Assembly: GCF_030409215.1 (NCBI RefSeq)
Contig: NZ_JAUFPL010000032.1
Coordinates: forward strand, 222,872-286,871
Source of the DNA: Halomonas ramblicola
GTDB lineage: Bacteria > Pseudomonadota > Gammaproteobacteria > Pseudomonadales > Halomonadaceae
DNA length: 64,000 nucleotides
Direction of reading: 5' to 3'
Positions 42,638 to 50,868 of this stretch are shown here, in pieces. The notes beneath the pieces were generated by a model. That model saw nothing but the letters and a program-made list of their open reading frames with translations, did not search any database and had not been told where the DNA came from. Within the stretch, counting starts at the first letter, position 1; the number at the start of each line of letters is the position of its first letter. Both the position numbers and the translations under genes were made by a program.

Positions 42638-43485
42638 TGGCCATGTCCGCGACCCATGATCCTCACCTGCCGGTGGTGCTGGTACTGGCCGGCCACGACC
42701 CCACCGGTGGCGCCGGCCTGGTGGCCGATGCCGAGGCGATCGTCGCCTGCGGTGGCTGGGCGCTGAGCGTGCCCACCGCCCTGACGGTACAGGACTGCCA
42801 CGACGTCGCCGCGGTGTATCCCGGCGATCCGGACACCATGCGCGCCACGGTCGCGGGGCTGGGCGAGTTCGAAGTGGCGGCCATCAAGGTCGGCCTGGTG
42901 GCCGACCTGGGCAGCCTGGATGCGGTGGCCGACATCGTGCGGGGCTTCCCCGGGGTCCCGGTGGTGGCCGACCCGGTACTCAAGGCCGGTGGCGGCAGTG
43001 AGTTATCCACAACCGAGCTGGTGGACGCCTACCGGGCGCGGCTGCTGCCGCTGGTGGATATCCTCACCCCCAACCGGCAGGAACTGGCGCGCCTCTCCCC
43101 CGGCCTGCAGGACGACACCGAGCGGGCGGTGGCGCTGATGCGGTTGGGCTGCCAGGCGGTGCTGGTCACCGGTACCGACAGCCCGGCACCGGAGCTCCCG
43201 GCGGATCGGGTGGTGCATACCCTGCACGCCCCGGACCAGAGTCGTCGCTGGAGCTGGCCACGCCTCGAAGGCCAGTACCACGGCTCGGGCTGTACCCTCG
43301 CCGCGGCCCTGGCGGCGCGGCTGGCGGCCGGCGAGACGCTGGTGACGGCCTGCGAGCAGGCCCAGGCCTTCACCTGGCAGGCCCTGTGTCACGCCTGGCG
43401 CCCGGGACCTGGCCAGGCGTTGCCGCGTCGGTTGTGGCGTCTGCCCATGGGGCCGACGACACCTCCCGGTGAGCTCCCCCCCTGA
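42637..43485 (+). CDS. thiD: hydroxymethylpyrimidine/phosphomethylpyrimidine kinase
   Basis: A 282-aa ribokinase-fold kinase that phosphorylates HMP and HMP-P in thiamine synthesis. Motifs: AGHDPTGGAGLVADAEAI at the N-terminus, VVADPVLKAGGGSEL, TPNRQELARL, and the anion hole GQYHGSGCTLAAALAARLA. It starts with an ATG overlapping the hemJ stop, a sign of translational coupling (a second ATG is two codons downstream). A perfect DnaA box TTATCCACA lies in the gene at 43003-43011. Confidence 0.92.
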   Translation: MAMSATHDPHLPVVLVLAGHDPTGGAGLVADAEAIVACGGWALSVPTALTVQDCHDVAAVYPGDPDTMRATVAGLGEFEVAAIKVGLVADLGSLDAVADIVRGFPGVPVVADPVLKAGGGSELSTTELVDAYRARLLPLVDILTPNRQELARLSPGLQDDTERAVALMRLGCQAVLVTGTDSPAPELPADRVVHTLHAPDQSRRWSWPRLEGQYHGSGCTLAAALAARLAAGETLVTACEQAQAFTWQALCHAWRPGPGQALPRRLWRLPMGPTTPPGELPP

Positions 43486-43597
43486 CGGGGTATGGCCTTT
43501 GGTGGCCGGAGCACCGAGAATGGGGCAAGAATGCAGGGATGTTGCCGAGGCGGCCTCTTGGCCGAGATTCACGGCCATTTCACGCCCTGTGAATAGT

Positions 43598-43618
43598 TTA
43601 TCCAGAGAATTATCCACA
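43598..43618 (+). promoter_or_regulatory. DnaA box pair upstream of hemL
   Basis: TTATCCAGA (43598-43606, one mismatch) and TTATCCACA (43610-43618, perfect) sit on the same strand, 12 bp apart, 22 bp before the hemL start. They may be DnaA-binding sites that regulate hemL or titrate DnaA. Confidence 0.6.
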
Positions 43619-43640
43619 GCTTCCGAGGACCAGACACGAC

Positions 43641-44930
43641 ATGACCACCTCCGCCCAGCTCTTCGAACAGGCCTGTCGACACATCCCCGGCGGCGTCAAC
43701 TCGCCGGTGCGCGCCTTCAAGGGGCTGCAGCGTCCGCCACTGTTCATGGAGCGTGCCCGAGGCGCCTACCTGTACGACGTGGAGGGCAAGCGCTACGTCG
43801 ATTACGTGGGCTCCTGGGGGCCGATGATCACCGGCCATGCCGACCCCGACGTCCTGGGGGCCGTGCGCGAGCGCCTCGACAACGGCCTCTCCTTCGGCAC
43901 GCCCACCGCCATCGAGACCACCATGGCCGAGCTGATCTGCGAGATGATCCCGTCCATCGAGATGGTGCGCATGGTCAACTCCGGCACCGAGGCGACCATG
44001 TCGGCCATCCGCCTGGCCCGCGGCGTCACCGGGCGTGACAAGATCGTCAAGTTCGAGGGCAACTACCATGGCCACTCCGACTCCCTGCTGGTCAAGGCGG
44101 GCTCCGGCGCCCTGACCCACGGCCAGCCGAGTTCCCCCGGGGTACCCGCATCCCTGGCCGAGCACACCATCACCCTGTCCTACAACGATCTCGACGCCGT
44201 CGAACAGTGCTTCGAGGAGATCGGCGACCAGGTGGCCTGCATCATCGTCGAGCCGGTGGCCGGCAACATGAACTGCATCCCGCCGCAGCCGGGCTTCCTG
44301 AAGACGTTGCGCAAGGTGTGCGATGCCCACGACAGCGTGCTGATCTTCGACGAGGTGATGACCGGCTTCCGTGTTGCCATGGGCGGCGCCCAGGCCCACT
44401 ACGGCATCCAACCCGACCTCACCTGCCTGGGCAAGATCGTGGGGGGCGGCATGCCGGTGGGGGCCTTCGGCGGCAGCGAGACGCTGATGTCCAACATCTC
44501 GCCGCTGGGCCCCATCTACCAGGCGGGGACCCTCTCCGGGAACCCGCTGGCCATGGCGGCCGGCATCGCCCTGCTCGGCAAGGTGCGCGAGCCCGGCTTC
44601 CACGACGCCCTGGCGCAGCGCGTCGAGACCCTCTGCCATGGCCTGCAGGAACGCGCCGACGCCGCCGGGGTGGAGATGATCACCCAGCGGGCGGGAGGCA
44701 TGTTCGGGGTGTTCTTCACCGGCCAGAGCCGGGTCGACAACTTCGCCCAGGCCACCGCCTGCGATGCCGACGCCTTCCGCCGCTTCTTCTCGGCGATGCT
44801 CGACGAGGGGGTCTACCTGGCGCCCTCGGCCTTCGAGGCGGGCTTCATGTCCAGCGCCCATTCCCCGGAGGACATCCAGTTCACCCTGGATGCCGCGGAG
44901 AAAGCCTTCCTGGCCATGCAGCAGGCCTGA
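43641..44930 (+). CDS. hemL: glutamate-1-semialdehyde 2,1-aminomutase
   Basis: A 429-aa PLP enzyme of the C5 heme pathway that makes 5-aminolevulinate. Conserved stretches: [48 protein letters not shown] and the PLP lysine in [16 protein letters not shown], then [19 protein letters not shown] precedes the ATG. Same direction as hemJ-thiD, separated by a 155-bp gap that carries two DnaA boxes. Confidence 0.97.
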   Translation: MTTSAQLFEQACRHIPGGVNSPVRAFKGLQRPPLFMERARGAYLYDVEGKRYVDYVGSWGPMITGHADPDVLGAVRERLDNGLSFGTPTAIETTMAELICEMIPSIEMVRMVNSGTEATMSAIRLARGVTGRDKIVKFEGNYHGHSDSLLVKAGSGALTHGQPSSPGVPASLAEHTITLSYNDLDAVEQCFEEIGDQVACIIVEPVAGNMNCIPPQPGFLKTLRKVCDAHDSVLIFDEVMTGFRVAMGGAQAHYGIQPDLTCLGKIVGGGMPVGAFGGSETLMSNISPLGPIYQAGTLSGNPLAMAAGIALLGKVREPGFHDALAQRVETLCHGLQERADAAGVEMITQRAGGMFGVFFTGQSRVDNFAQATACDADAFRRFFSAMLDEGVYLAPSAFEAGFMSSAHSPEDIQFTLDAAEKAFLAMQQA

Positions 44931-44966
44931 TTGCCACCTGACCGACTGACGACCGGGAGAACCGCC

Positions 44967-46220
44967 ATGCGCCAATCCACCGATGCCGGCCAGCCCGCCA
45001 GCGAGGACCTCGATTCGCTGGTCGACTCCCTGGTGGCCTATCACGCCTCCGCGGCACGGCACCCGACGGATGCCGGCGGCGACCCCGCGCGTCCGCTGGA
45101 GATGGCCGTGGCGGATGAGCTGCCGGCGATTCGTGCCGCGCTGCTCGATGACGAGGAGCGTCGTCGCCTCGACCGGCTCGGCGAGTGGTTCGAGCAGGAT
45201 CTGGTGCGCCTGCGCCCACTGCTGGAAGAGCGGCGCAGGCGTCGTGTCGTCAGCTGGGCGGTGCAGCATCCTGGCAGTCGACTCCGCCACGCAGGCCGCA
45301 CCCTGCTGGCCAACGCCATCGGTCGCGACCTCTCCGTGCCGGGGGCCGAGCTGCACGCCGATCCGGCCAGTGACGTGGCGGCCCTGCTGGTCGGCCTGGA
45401 GGGGCGCGAGGCATCGGCACAGACGCGCTATGCCCTGGATCGCTACCTGCGGCGCTCCGGTGACTACCCGCAGGCCCGCCTGCTTTCGCTGTTCGGCACC
45501 TGCCATGCACTGAGTGCGGCGCGGCGCGCCCTGGAGCGCCGTCCGGCGCCGGGGCGCGACCCGGAGCACCCCGCCCTGCTGGCGGAGAGCATGGCCGAGT
45601 GTCGTCGCTACCTGGCCCTGGCGGAACGGATCGCCGAGTTCCGCTTCCCCCCGCTGGTGATCGCCGTAGGGGTCTGCGGCAGCGGCAAGAGTCGCTTCAC
45701 CCGGGAGCTGGTGACCCGCCTGGGAGCGATCCGCGTGAGCTCGGACGCCGAACGGCGACGCCTCTTCGAGCCGGACTCCGCGCCACCCCATCCACAGGGT
45801 CAATCGGGCGATGCGCCTGTGGATATCTTCGGCGAGGCGGCCACCGGCGAGACCTATCGGCACCTCGCCGGCTGTGCCGGCGCCCTGCTGGATGCGGGGA
45901 TCCCGGCCTGCGTGGATGCCACCTGCCTAGTCGGCTGGCAGCGCGACCTGCTCCGCCAGCAGGCCGAGGCGCGTGGGCTGCCCTGCCTGATGGTCAGCTT
46001 CGAGGCCGACGAGGCGACCCTGCGGCGACGCATCGAGAAACGCGCCAGGCAGCAAGGGGTGCCGGTGGCGGAGAGCCTGGCGATCCTGGCGCACCAGCGG
46101 CATGCCTTCCAACCCTTCGGCGACGAGGAGCGCATGAATCTGGTCCACCTCGACACCACCGCGGAGAACGCCGCCGAGACCCTGGTGGGCCTGATCGCGG
46201 AACACGTGAAGCTCGCCTGA
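44967..46220 (+). CDS. AAA/zeta-kinase-like ATPase with partial aminoglycoside-phosphotransferase-like N-terminus
   Basis: A 417-aa protein. The C-terminal half is a P-loop kinase of the COG0645 type (Walker A VGVCGSGKS, residues 235-242; VSSDAERRRLF after it; C-terminal arginine-rich lid KRARQQGVPVAE). The N-terminal half ends in a stretch (residues about 135-190, ASDVAALLVGLEGRE to YLRRSGDYPQARLLSLF) that recalls the end of the APH-like COG2187 domain usually fused to this kinase. The catalytic HGDLHLGN-type loop of that domain is absent, so the N-terminus seems reduced. Function unknown. ATG 44967 has GGGAGA upstream. Confidence 0.75.
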   Translation: MRQSTDAGQPASEDLDSLVDSLVAYHASAARHPTDAGGDPARPLEMAVADELPAIRAALLDDEERRRLDRLGEWFEQDLVRLRPLLEERRRRRVVSWAVQHPGSRLRHAGRTLLANAIGRDLSVPGAELHADPASDVAALLVGLEGREASAQTRYALDRYLRRSGDYPQARLLSLFGTCHALSAARRALERRPAPGRDPEHPALLAESMAECRRYLALAERIAEFRFPPLVIAVGVCGSGKSRFTRELVTRLGAIRVSSDAERRRLFEPDSAPPHPQGQSGDAPVDIFGEAATGETYRHLAGCAGALLDAGIPACVDATCLVGWQRDLLRQQAEARGLPCLMVSFEADEATLRRRIEKRARQQGVPVAESLAILAHQRHAFQPFGDEERMNLVHLDTTAENAAETLVGLIAEHVKLA

Positions 46221-46239
46221 TGGAATCGCCGTCGGCCTC

Positions 46240-46938
46240 TCAGTCGCTGCGGTGGGAGCGTTCGGCCGCACGCCGGCGTTGCGTGAGTTCGAGAGGTGGC
46301 GGAACCCCCAGGTGTTCGCGTGCCCAGTTGACGGCCTGGATGCGGTTGTGGACGTCGATCTTGCGGAAGATGTTATAAAGGTGGGACTTCACCGTATGTT
46401 CACTGACGAAGAGGCGGTCGGCGATGTCGTTGTTGGATGCCCCCGACCCCAGCAGGCCGATGATCTCCAGTTCCCGGTGGGTCAGGCCGCATACCGGACG
46501 ATAGGAGTTGAGCTGCTGACGCCTGAGGAAGGAGATCATGCGCGTCATCAGGGAGCGTGACATCCATAGCTCGCCCGACATCAAGGCCTCCAACCCTTTG
46601 CAGATCATGGGCAGGCTGTCGCTGCGATAGAAGACGCCGTGCAGATGGAGAGCCGACAGGGTCGCAACCGCATGGTCCTCATCCTTGAGATTGAAGGCCG
46701 CGAGGGCGAGCTGGTCGTTTTCCATCGCCTGGGCATGCCACTGCTGCATGGCGTCCTCGCCCATATGGTCGGCATCCAGCAGGACCAGGGTCTTGCCGGC
46801 CTCCTTGGGTTTCCACGTCTGTCCGGGTGCCAACACCGAAACCTGTCGGTCCAGCTTTTCGTGCAGGTAGTCGATGAACAACTGGGATTGGGGATTGCTG
46901 GCCGTGACTAGCAGCAACGTTCCTCTGGCTTGTTCCAT
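46240..46938 (-). CDS. LuxR-family regulator, CsgD-like
   Basis: A 232-aa transcription regulator. Residues about 1-140 form an atypical receiver-like domain (LLLVTASNPQSQLFIDYL, TLVLLDAD, LHGVFYRSD), and about 151-210 the LuxR helix-turn-helix: LTHRELEIIGLLGSGASNND, then SEHTVKSHLYNIFRKI and QAVNWAREHL. Both parts track E. coli CsgD, the master regulator of curli and biofilm matrix. No curli (csgBAC) or cellulose genes are in the window, so its regulon is unknown. AGGGGG precedes the ATG. It is preceded by a 324-bp AT-rich region suited to complex regulation. Confidence 0.85.
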   Translation of the reverse strand: MEQARGTLLLVTASNPQSQLFIDYLHEKLDRQVSVLAPGQTWKPKEAGKTLVLLDADHMGEDAMQQWHAQAMENDQLALAAFNLKDEDHAVATLSALHLHGVFYRSDSLPMICKGLEALMSGELWMSRSLMTRMISFLRRQQLNSYRPVCGLTHRELEIIGLLGSGASNNDIADRLFVSEHTVKSHLYNIFRKIDVHNRIQAVNWAREHLGVPPPLELTQRRRAAERSHRSD

Positions 46939-47262
46939 GTCCGTCCCCCTGAGGAAACCTCGTCAAGCAACTAAGCTGCAAGGGATGAGAAGATTGCGGT
47001 CGACACCCTAGGAGTGTCGAACACTTTGTAAATTTTAGTTACAGCCTCGGCCAATTATTTTGAAATATGCTTATAAGAATTTTGAATATATGAAGAGCTT
47101 TATCTCCCTGCATCAAATACTTGCATAGGGGTTGTGCGGGTATGGTTCTGCGTGAGACGACAAAAAATCAACCCCAGCAGTATGAGGAGCCTGGTGTTCT
47201 CCTGCTTCGCTTATCATCACCACCGGTGTTGATTCCCGATTCTGCCTGATTGAGGGGCCAAT
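46939..47262. promoter_or_regulatory. AT-rich regulatory region between csgD-like gene and rdgB
   Basis: No gene is seen. About 47020-47110 is strikingly AT-rich against the high-GC background. It holds two dyads: CGACAC at 47001-47006 with GTGTCG at 47014-47019, and TGTAA at 47027-47031 with TTACA at 47039-47043. Such a region upstream of a CsgD-type gene suggests binding of nucleoid proteins and regulators. Confidence 0.55.
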
Positions 47263-47871
47263 ATGTCCAATCGTCTGATCCTGGCCAGCGGTAATCTCGG
47301 CAAGCTGCGCGAATTCGACCAGCTGCTGAGGCCACTGGGCTACGACGTGCATCCTCAGTCCGCCTTCGAGGTCCCCGAGATCGAGGAGACGGGGCTGACC
47401 TTCGTGGAGAATGCCCTGCTCAAGGCTCGCCAGGCGAGCCGCGTCGGCGGCCTGCCGGCGCTGGCGGACGATTCCGGCCTGGAGGTGGACGCCCTGGACG
47501 GGGCGCCAGGCATCTACTCCGCCCGCTATGCCGGTGAACCGAAGAGCGACGAGCGCAACAATGCCAGGCTGCTCGAGGCCCTCGCCGAAGTGCCCGAAGG
47601 GCGGCGCAGAGGACGCTACTGGTGCGTGCTGGTCTTCCTGCGCCATGCCGAGGATCCAGTGCCGCGCATCGTGCAGTGTAGCTGGGAGGGGGAGATCCTC
47701 GCCCATCCGCGTGGCGAGGACGGCTTCGGCTATGATCCGCTGTTCTGGTTGCCCGACCGGGGCATGAGCGTGGCCGAGTTGCCGGCGGCGGAGAAGAATC
47801 GTCTCAGCCATCGCGGGCGTGCCCTCCAGGCCCTGGCGGAGCACCTGCCTCGTCCGAGCGGGGAGGATTGA
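47263..47871 (+). CDS. rdgB: XTP/dITP diphosphatase RdgB (Ham1)
   Basis: A 202-aa house-cleaning pyrophosphatase that removes non-canonical purine triphosphates. Motifs ILASGNLGKLREF, ADDSGLEVDALDGAPGIYSARYAG, GEDGFGYDPLFWLPD and NRLSHRGRALQAL are all typical. Its stop shares a base with the hemW start (TGATG); rdgB-hemW is the common order in gammaproteobacteria. Confidence 0.96.
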   Translation: MSNRLILASGNLGKLREFDQLLRPLGYDVHPQSAFEVPEIEETGLTFVENALLKARQASRVGGLPALADDSGLEVDALDGAPGIYSARYAGEPKSDERNNARLLEALAEVPEGRRRGRYWCVLVFLRHAEDPVPRIVQCSWEGEILAHPRGEDGFGYDPLFWLPDRGMSVAELPAAEKNRLSHRGRALQALAEHLPRPSGED

Positions 47872-49040
47872 TGGTGTTGCCGGCGCTGGCCCTCTATGTG
47901 CACGTGCCCTGGTGCGTGCGCAAGTGTCCCTACTGCGACTTCAATTCCCATGGCGTGGGTCGTCGGGCCGAGTTGCCGGAGGCCGAGTACCTGCAGGCGC
48001 TGCTGGCCGATCTCGACGCCGACCTGCCGCTGGCCGCCGGTCGCGAGCTGGTCAGCATCTTCATCGGCGGTGGCACCCCGAGCCTGATGTCGGCCGACTT
48101 CTACCGCCGCCTGCTGGAGGGGATCGCCGCTCGACTGACCCTGGCGGAGGCCATCGAGATCACCCTCGAGGCCAACCCCGGTACCCTCGAGCGCGGCCGG
48201 TTCGCCGGCTACCGCGAGGCGGGCATCAATCGCCTGTCGCTCGGCGTCCAGAGCTTCCAGGCGGCCCAGCTCGAGGCGCTGGGCCGGATCCACAGCGGCG
48301 AGGACGCCGAGGCGGCGGTGCGGGAGGCGCGCGAGGCAGGCTTCGACAACCTCAACCTGGACCTGATGCACGGCCTGCCCGGCCAGACGCCGGCGCTGGC
48401 GCTCCAGGACCTGGAGCGCGGCCTGGCGCTCGGGCCGGAGCACCTCTCCTGGTACCAGCTCACCCTGGAGCCCAACACCGAGTTCCACCGCCATCCGCCG
48501 TGCCTGCCGGATGAGGAGATCCTCTGGGATATCCAGGACCTGGGCCATGAACGCCTGGAGGCCGCCGGCCTGGCCCGCTACGAGATCTCGGCCTATGCGC
48601 GCCCCGGCCGGCGTTCGCGACATAACCTCAACTACTGGCGCTTTGGCGATTACCTGGGCATCGGTGCCGGCGCCCATGGTAAGCTCAGTCAGCCGTCGGC
48701 GAACGGCGGCGGTTTGCGGATCGAGCGACGCTGGAAGAGCCGCCAGCCCGATGCCTACCTCAGGCGTCGGCATGATCCCCGCGGCTTCGTCGCCGGTCAT
48801 CGGCGCGTGCGGGCCGAGGAACTGCCGCTGGAGTTCGCCATGAACGCCCTGCGCCTGCCCGAGGGGGTATCGATCGCGGCGTGGGACGAGACCACCGGCC
48901 TGCCGCGTCGGGAGCTCGCCTCGCGCCTCGCGGCGGCCAGGGAAAAAGGACTTCTCGTGGAAGATGCCGAACGCCTTCAGGCCTCGCCCCGGGGTCTACT
49001 ATTCTTGAACGAGTTATTGGCGTCGATCAGCGAAGGCTGA
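47871..49040 (+). CDS. hemW: radical SAM heme chaperone HemW
   Basis: A 389-aa radical SAM protein, formerly called coproporphyrinogen III oxidase-like, that transfers heme to target proteins such as respiratory enzymes. The cluster motif is VHVPWCVRKCPYCDFNSH, and FIGGGTPSLM, EANPGT and NRLSLGVQSF follow. Within the HemN/HemW superfamily, the sequence at the cluster (CxxxCxYC with CDF) and the length point to HemW. The ATG at 47871 has GGAGG 5 bp upstream. Confidence 0.94.
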   Translation: MVLPALALYVHVPWCVRKCPYCDFNSHGVGRRAELPEAEYLQALLADLDADLPLAAGRELVSIFIGGGTPSLMSADFYRRLLEGIAARLTLAEAIEITLEANPGTLERGRFAGYREAGINRLSLGVQSFQAAQLEALGRIHSGEDAEAAVREAREAGFDNLNLDLMHGLPGQTPALALQDLERGLALGPEHLSWYQLTLEPNTEFHRHPPCLPDEEILWDIQDLGHERLEAAGLARYEISAYARPGRRSRHNLNYWRFGDYLGIGAGAHGKLSQPSANGGGLRIERRWKSRQPDAYLRRRHDPRGFVAGHRRVRAEELPLEFAMNALRLPEGVSIAAWDETTGLPRRELASRLAAAREKGLLVEDAERLQASPRGLLFLNELLASISEG

Positions 49041-49122
49041 TGTCGCTTTCTCATCGCAATCCATGCCATTGACGGCCCCAGGGACGAATTTTCGGGCCTT
49101 CCGAACCAAGGAGACATAACCG

Positions 49123-49815
49123 ATGACCAAGCCATTTCGCCTCTTCGCCCCGCTGGCGGCGGCCATCCTGGTGGCCGGCTGTGCGACCACCGATCCCAAC
49201 ACCGGCCAGACCCAGCGCAGCAAGACGGGGACCGGGGCGGCCATCGGCGCCGCCGTGGGTGCCGCCGCGGGGGCGCTGAGCGGTGACGGCAGCACCAGCC
49301 GCCGCGATCGGGCCCTGATCGGGGCCGCCGTGGGCGCCGCCGCCGGGGGCGGCATCGGCGCCTACATGGATCGCCAGGAGGAGCAACTGCGCCAGAGCAT
49401 GCAGGGCACCGGCATCGACGTGGATCGTCGTGGTGACGATATCGTCCTCAACATGCCCAGCAGCGTGACCTTCGACTTCGATTCCAGCGCGCTGACCTCG
49501 AGCGCGCGCAGCGCCCTGAACGACGTAGCCTCGGTACTCACCCAGTACACCGATACGCGGGTGAACATCGCCGGCCATACCGACAGCACCGGTAACGCCG
49601 ACTACAACCAGCGCCTCTCCGAGCAGCGCGCCTCGGCGGTCGGCAACTACCTGGCCCAGGCCGGCGTCGCGGGCGGCCGACTCAACATGACCGGCTATGG
49701 CGAGACCCAGCCCGTCGCCAGCAACGACAGCGAGGCAGGGCGCGCCCAGAACCGGCGAGTGGAGATCACCCTCTCGCCCATCGAGGGACAGATCCAGCAG
49801 CAACAACAACAGTAA
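49123..49815 (+). CDS. OmpA-family lipoprotein with glycine zipper (YiaD/YfiB-like)
   Basis: A 230-aa outer-membrane lipoprotein. Signal peptide with lipobox LVAG-C20; residues about 35-90 are two Gly/Ala-rich glycine-zipper hairpins (GAAIGAAVGAAAGAL, GAAVGAAAGGGIGAYM); the C-terminal OmpA domain (about 115-222) has FDFDSSALTSSAR, IAGHTDSTGNADYN, LSEQRASAVGNYL and RRVEITL, the peptidoglycan-binding set. It ends in a Gln run. It probably anchors the outer membrane to peptidoglycan. A Rho-independent terminator follows at 49836. Confidence 0.92.
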   Translation: MTKPFRLFAPLAAAILVAGCATTDPNTGQTQRSKTGTGAAIGAAVGAAAGALSGDGSTSRRDRALIGAAVGAAAGGGIGAYMDRQEEQLRQSMQGTGIDVDRRGDDIVLNMPSSVTFDFDSSALTSSARSALNDVASVLTQYTDTRVNIAGHTDSTGNADYNQRLSEQRASAVGNYLAQAGVAGGRLNMTGYGETQPVASNDSEAGRAQNRRVEITLSPIEGQIQQQQQQ

Positions 49816-49835
49816 GCCTCGTCGATACCTGCCCG

Positions 49836-49867
49836 GGGCCCGTCATCGCGAGGTGGCGGGCCCTTTT
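49836..49867 (+). terminator. Rho-independent terminator after the OmpA-family gene
   Basis: GGGCCCG (49836-49842) pairs with CGGGCCC (49857-49863), 14-base loop, followed by TTTTCCTT. 20 bp after the stop. Confidence 0.8.
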
Positions 49868-49893
49868 CCTTGTCGAGTCGCGGATCCGGATCC

Positions 49894-50745
49894 ATGCTTT
49901 CCTACCAGCACGCCTACCATGCCGGCAACTTCGCCGACGTCCACAAGCACCTGACCCTGCATGCCGTCGCGGACCACCTGTTACGTAAGAAGTCCGCTAT
50001 TACGTTCATCGATACCCATGCCGGGCGGGGGCGCTACCCACTGGCCGCCGAGGAGACCGCAAGGCTCCGGGAGTACCGCCAGGGGGTGGCCCCCCTGTGG
50101 ACGCGGCGAGCCGGCCTCATGGAAGGCGGCGGGGTGCTGGCGGAATGGCTGGCGGCGCTGGCGCAGGCCCAGCCCGATGCCGAGCGCCTGACCCACTATC
50201 CCGGCTCGCCCTGGTGGCTGAGTCGCCGCCTGCGCGCCCAGGACCGCCTGCTCCTCTTCGAGTTGCACCCCGGCGAGCACGATCACCTGACCGACCAGCG
50301 GCTCTCCGGAGAGGCGCGGCGCATCCATGGCGATGGCCTGCAGGGGCTGCTGTCAAGGTTGCCCGTGCCCACACCACGGCTCTGCGTGCTGGTCGACCCC
50401 AGCTACGAGCGCAAGGCGGAGTATGCGGAGGTGGCGGAGACGCTGCTGGCGGCCATGCGCAAGGCCCGACATGCGGTGGTGCTGGTGTGGTATCCGCTGT
50501 TGCCCGAGGGACGCCATCGGGCCCTGCTGGAGGGACTGCGCGACGGGGGGTTGCGCAAGGTCTGGCGGGCCGAGCTCGACCACCACGCGCCGGCGGACGG
50601 GAAGCGGGGCATGCACGGCAGCGGCATGCTGGTGATCAACCCGCCCTGGGGGCTCGACGAACGCCTGGGGGAGGCCATGGCCCGGGTGGTGCCGCTGCTG
50701 GGCCGGGAGGCGAACTACCGCAGCGGCTGGTGGGTCGGGGAGTAG
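49894..50745 (+). CDS. rlmJ: 23S rRNA (adenine(2030)-N6)-methyltransferase RlmJ
   Basis: A 283-aa methyltransferase for A2030 of 23S rRNA. It starts MLSYQHAYHAGNFADVHKH, the RlmJ signature, and has THAGRGRYPL and YPGSPWWL. The catalytic DPPYE of E. coli appears here as DPSYE (about residue 167), and WYPLLP follows. The ATG at 49894 has no strong ribosome site; an in-frame GTG-like upstream start at 49870 is less likely. It converges with mnmE; the gap holds the mnmE-tail duplication. Confidence 0.93.
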   Translation: MLSYQHAYHAGNFADVHKHLTLHAVADHLLRKKSAITFIDTHAGRGRYPLAAEETARLREYRQGVAPLWTRRAGLMEGGGVLAEWLAALAQAQPDAERLTHYPGSPWWLSRRLRAQDRLLLFELHPGEHDHLTDQRLSGEARRIHGDGLQGLLSRLPVPTPRLCVLVDPSYERKAEYAEVAETLLAAMRKARHAVVLVWYPLLPEGRHRALLEGLRDGGLRKVWRAELDHHAPADGKRGMHGSGMLVINPPWGLDERLGEAMARVVPLLGREANYRSGWWVGE

Positions 50746-50751
50746 GGCGGG

Positions 50752-50868
50752 TCACTTCCCGATGCAGAAGCTGCCGAAGATCTCGCCCAGCTGCCGTCGG
50801 GTAGGCCGGCGCGTCAGCGCCGGCAGTATCACTTCCCGATGCAGAAGCTGCCGAAGATCTCGCCCAGC
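50752..50868. repeat. duplicated 40-bp mnmE 3' end flanking a REP-like hairpin
   Basis: The 40 bp at 50752-50791 are identical to 50829-50868, which encode the last residues and stop of mnmE. Between them, 37 bp include GTCGGGTAG followed by a perfect 8-bp stem GCCGGCGC-GTCA-GCGCCGGC (50805-50824). A GTAG tetramer before a palindrome is the REP pattern. The outer copy is not part of any functional gene. Confidence 0.88.

Noticed and set aside
47027..47043. TGTAA-N7-TTACA considered as a HexR operator
   Set aside because: As I recall it, the HexR operator has a 5-bp centre (TGTAATTAAATTACA); here the spacer is 7, and hexR is 33 kb away. Kept only as a dyad.
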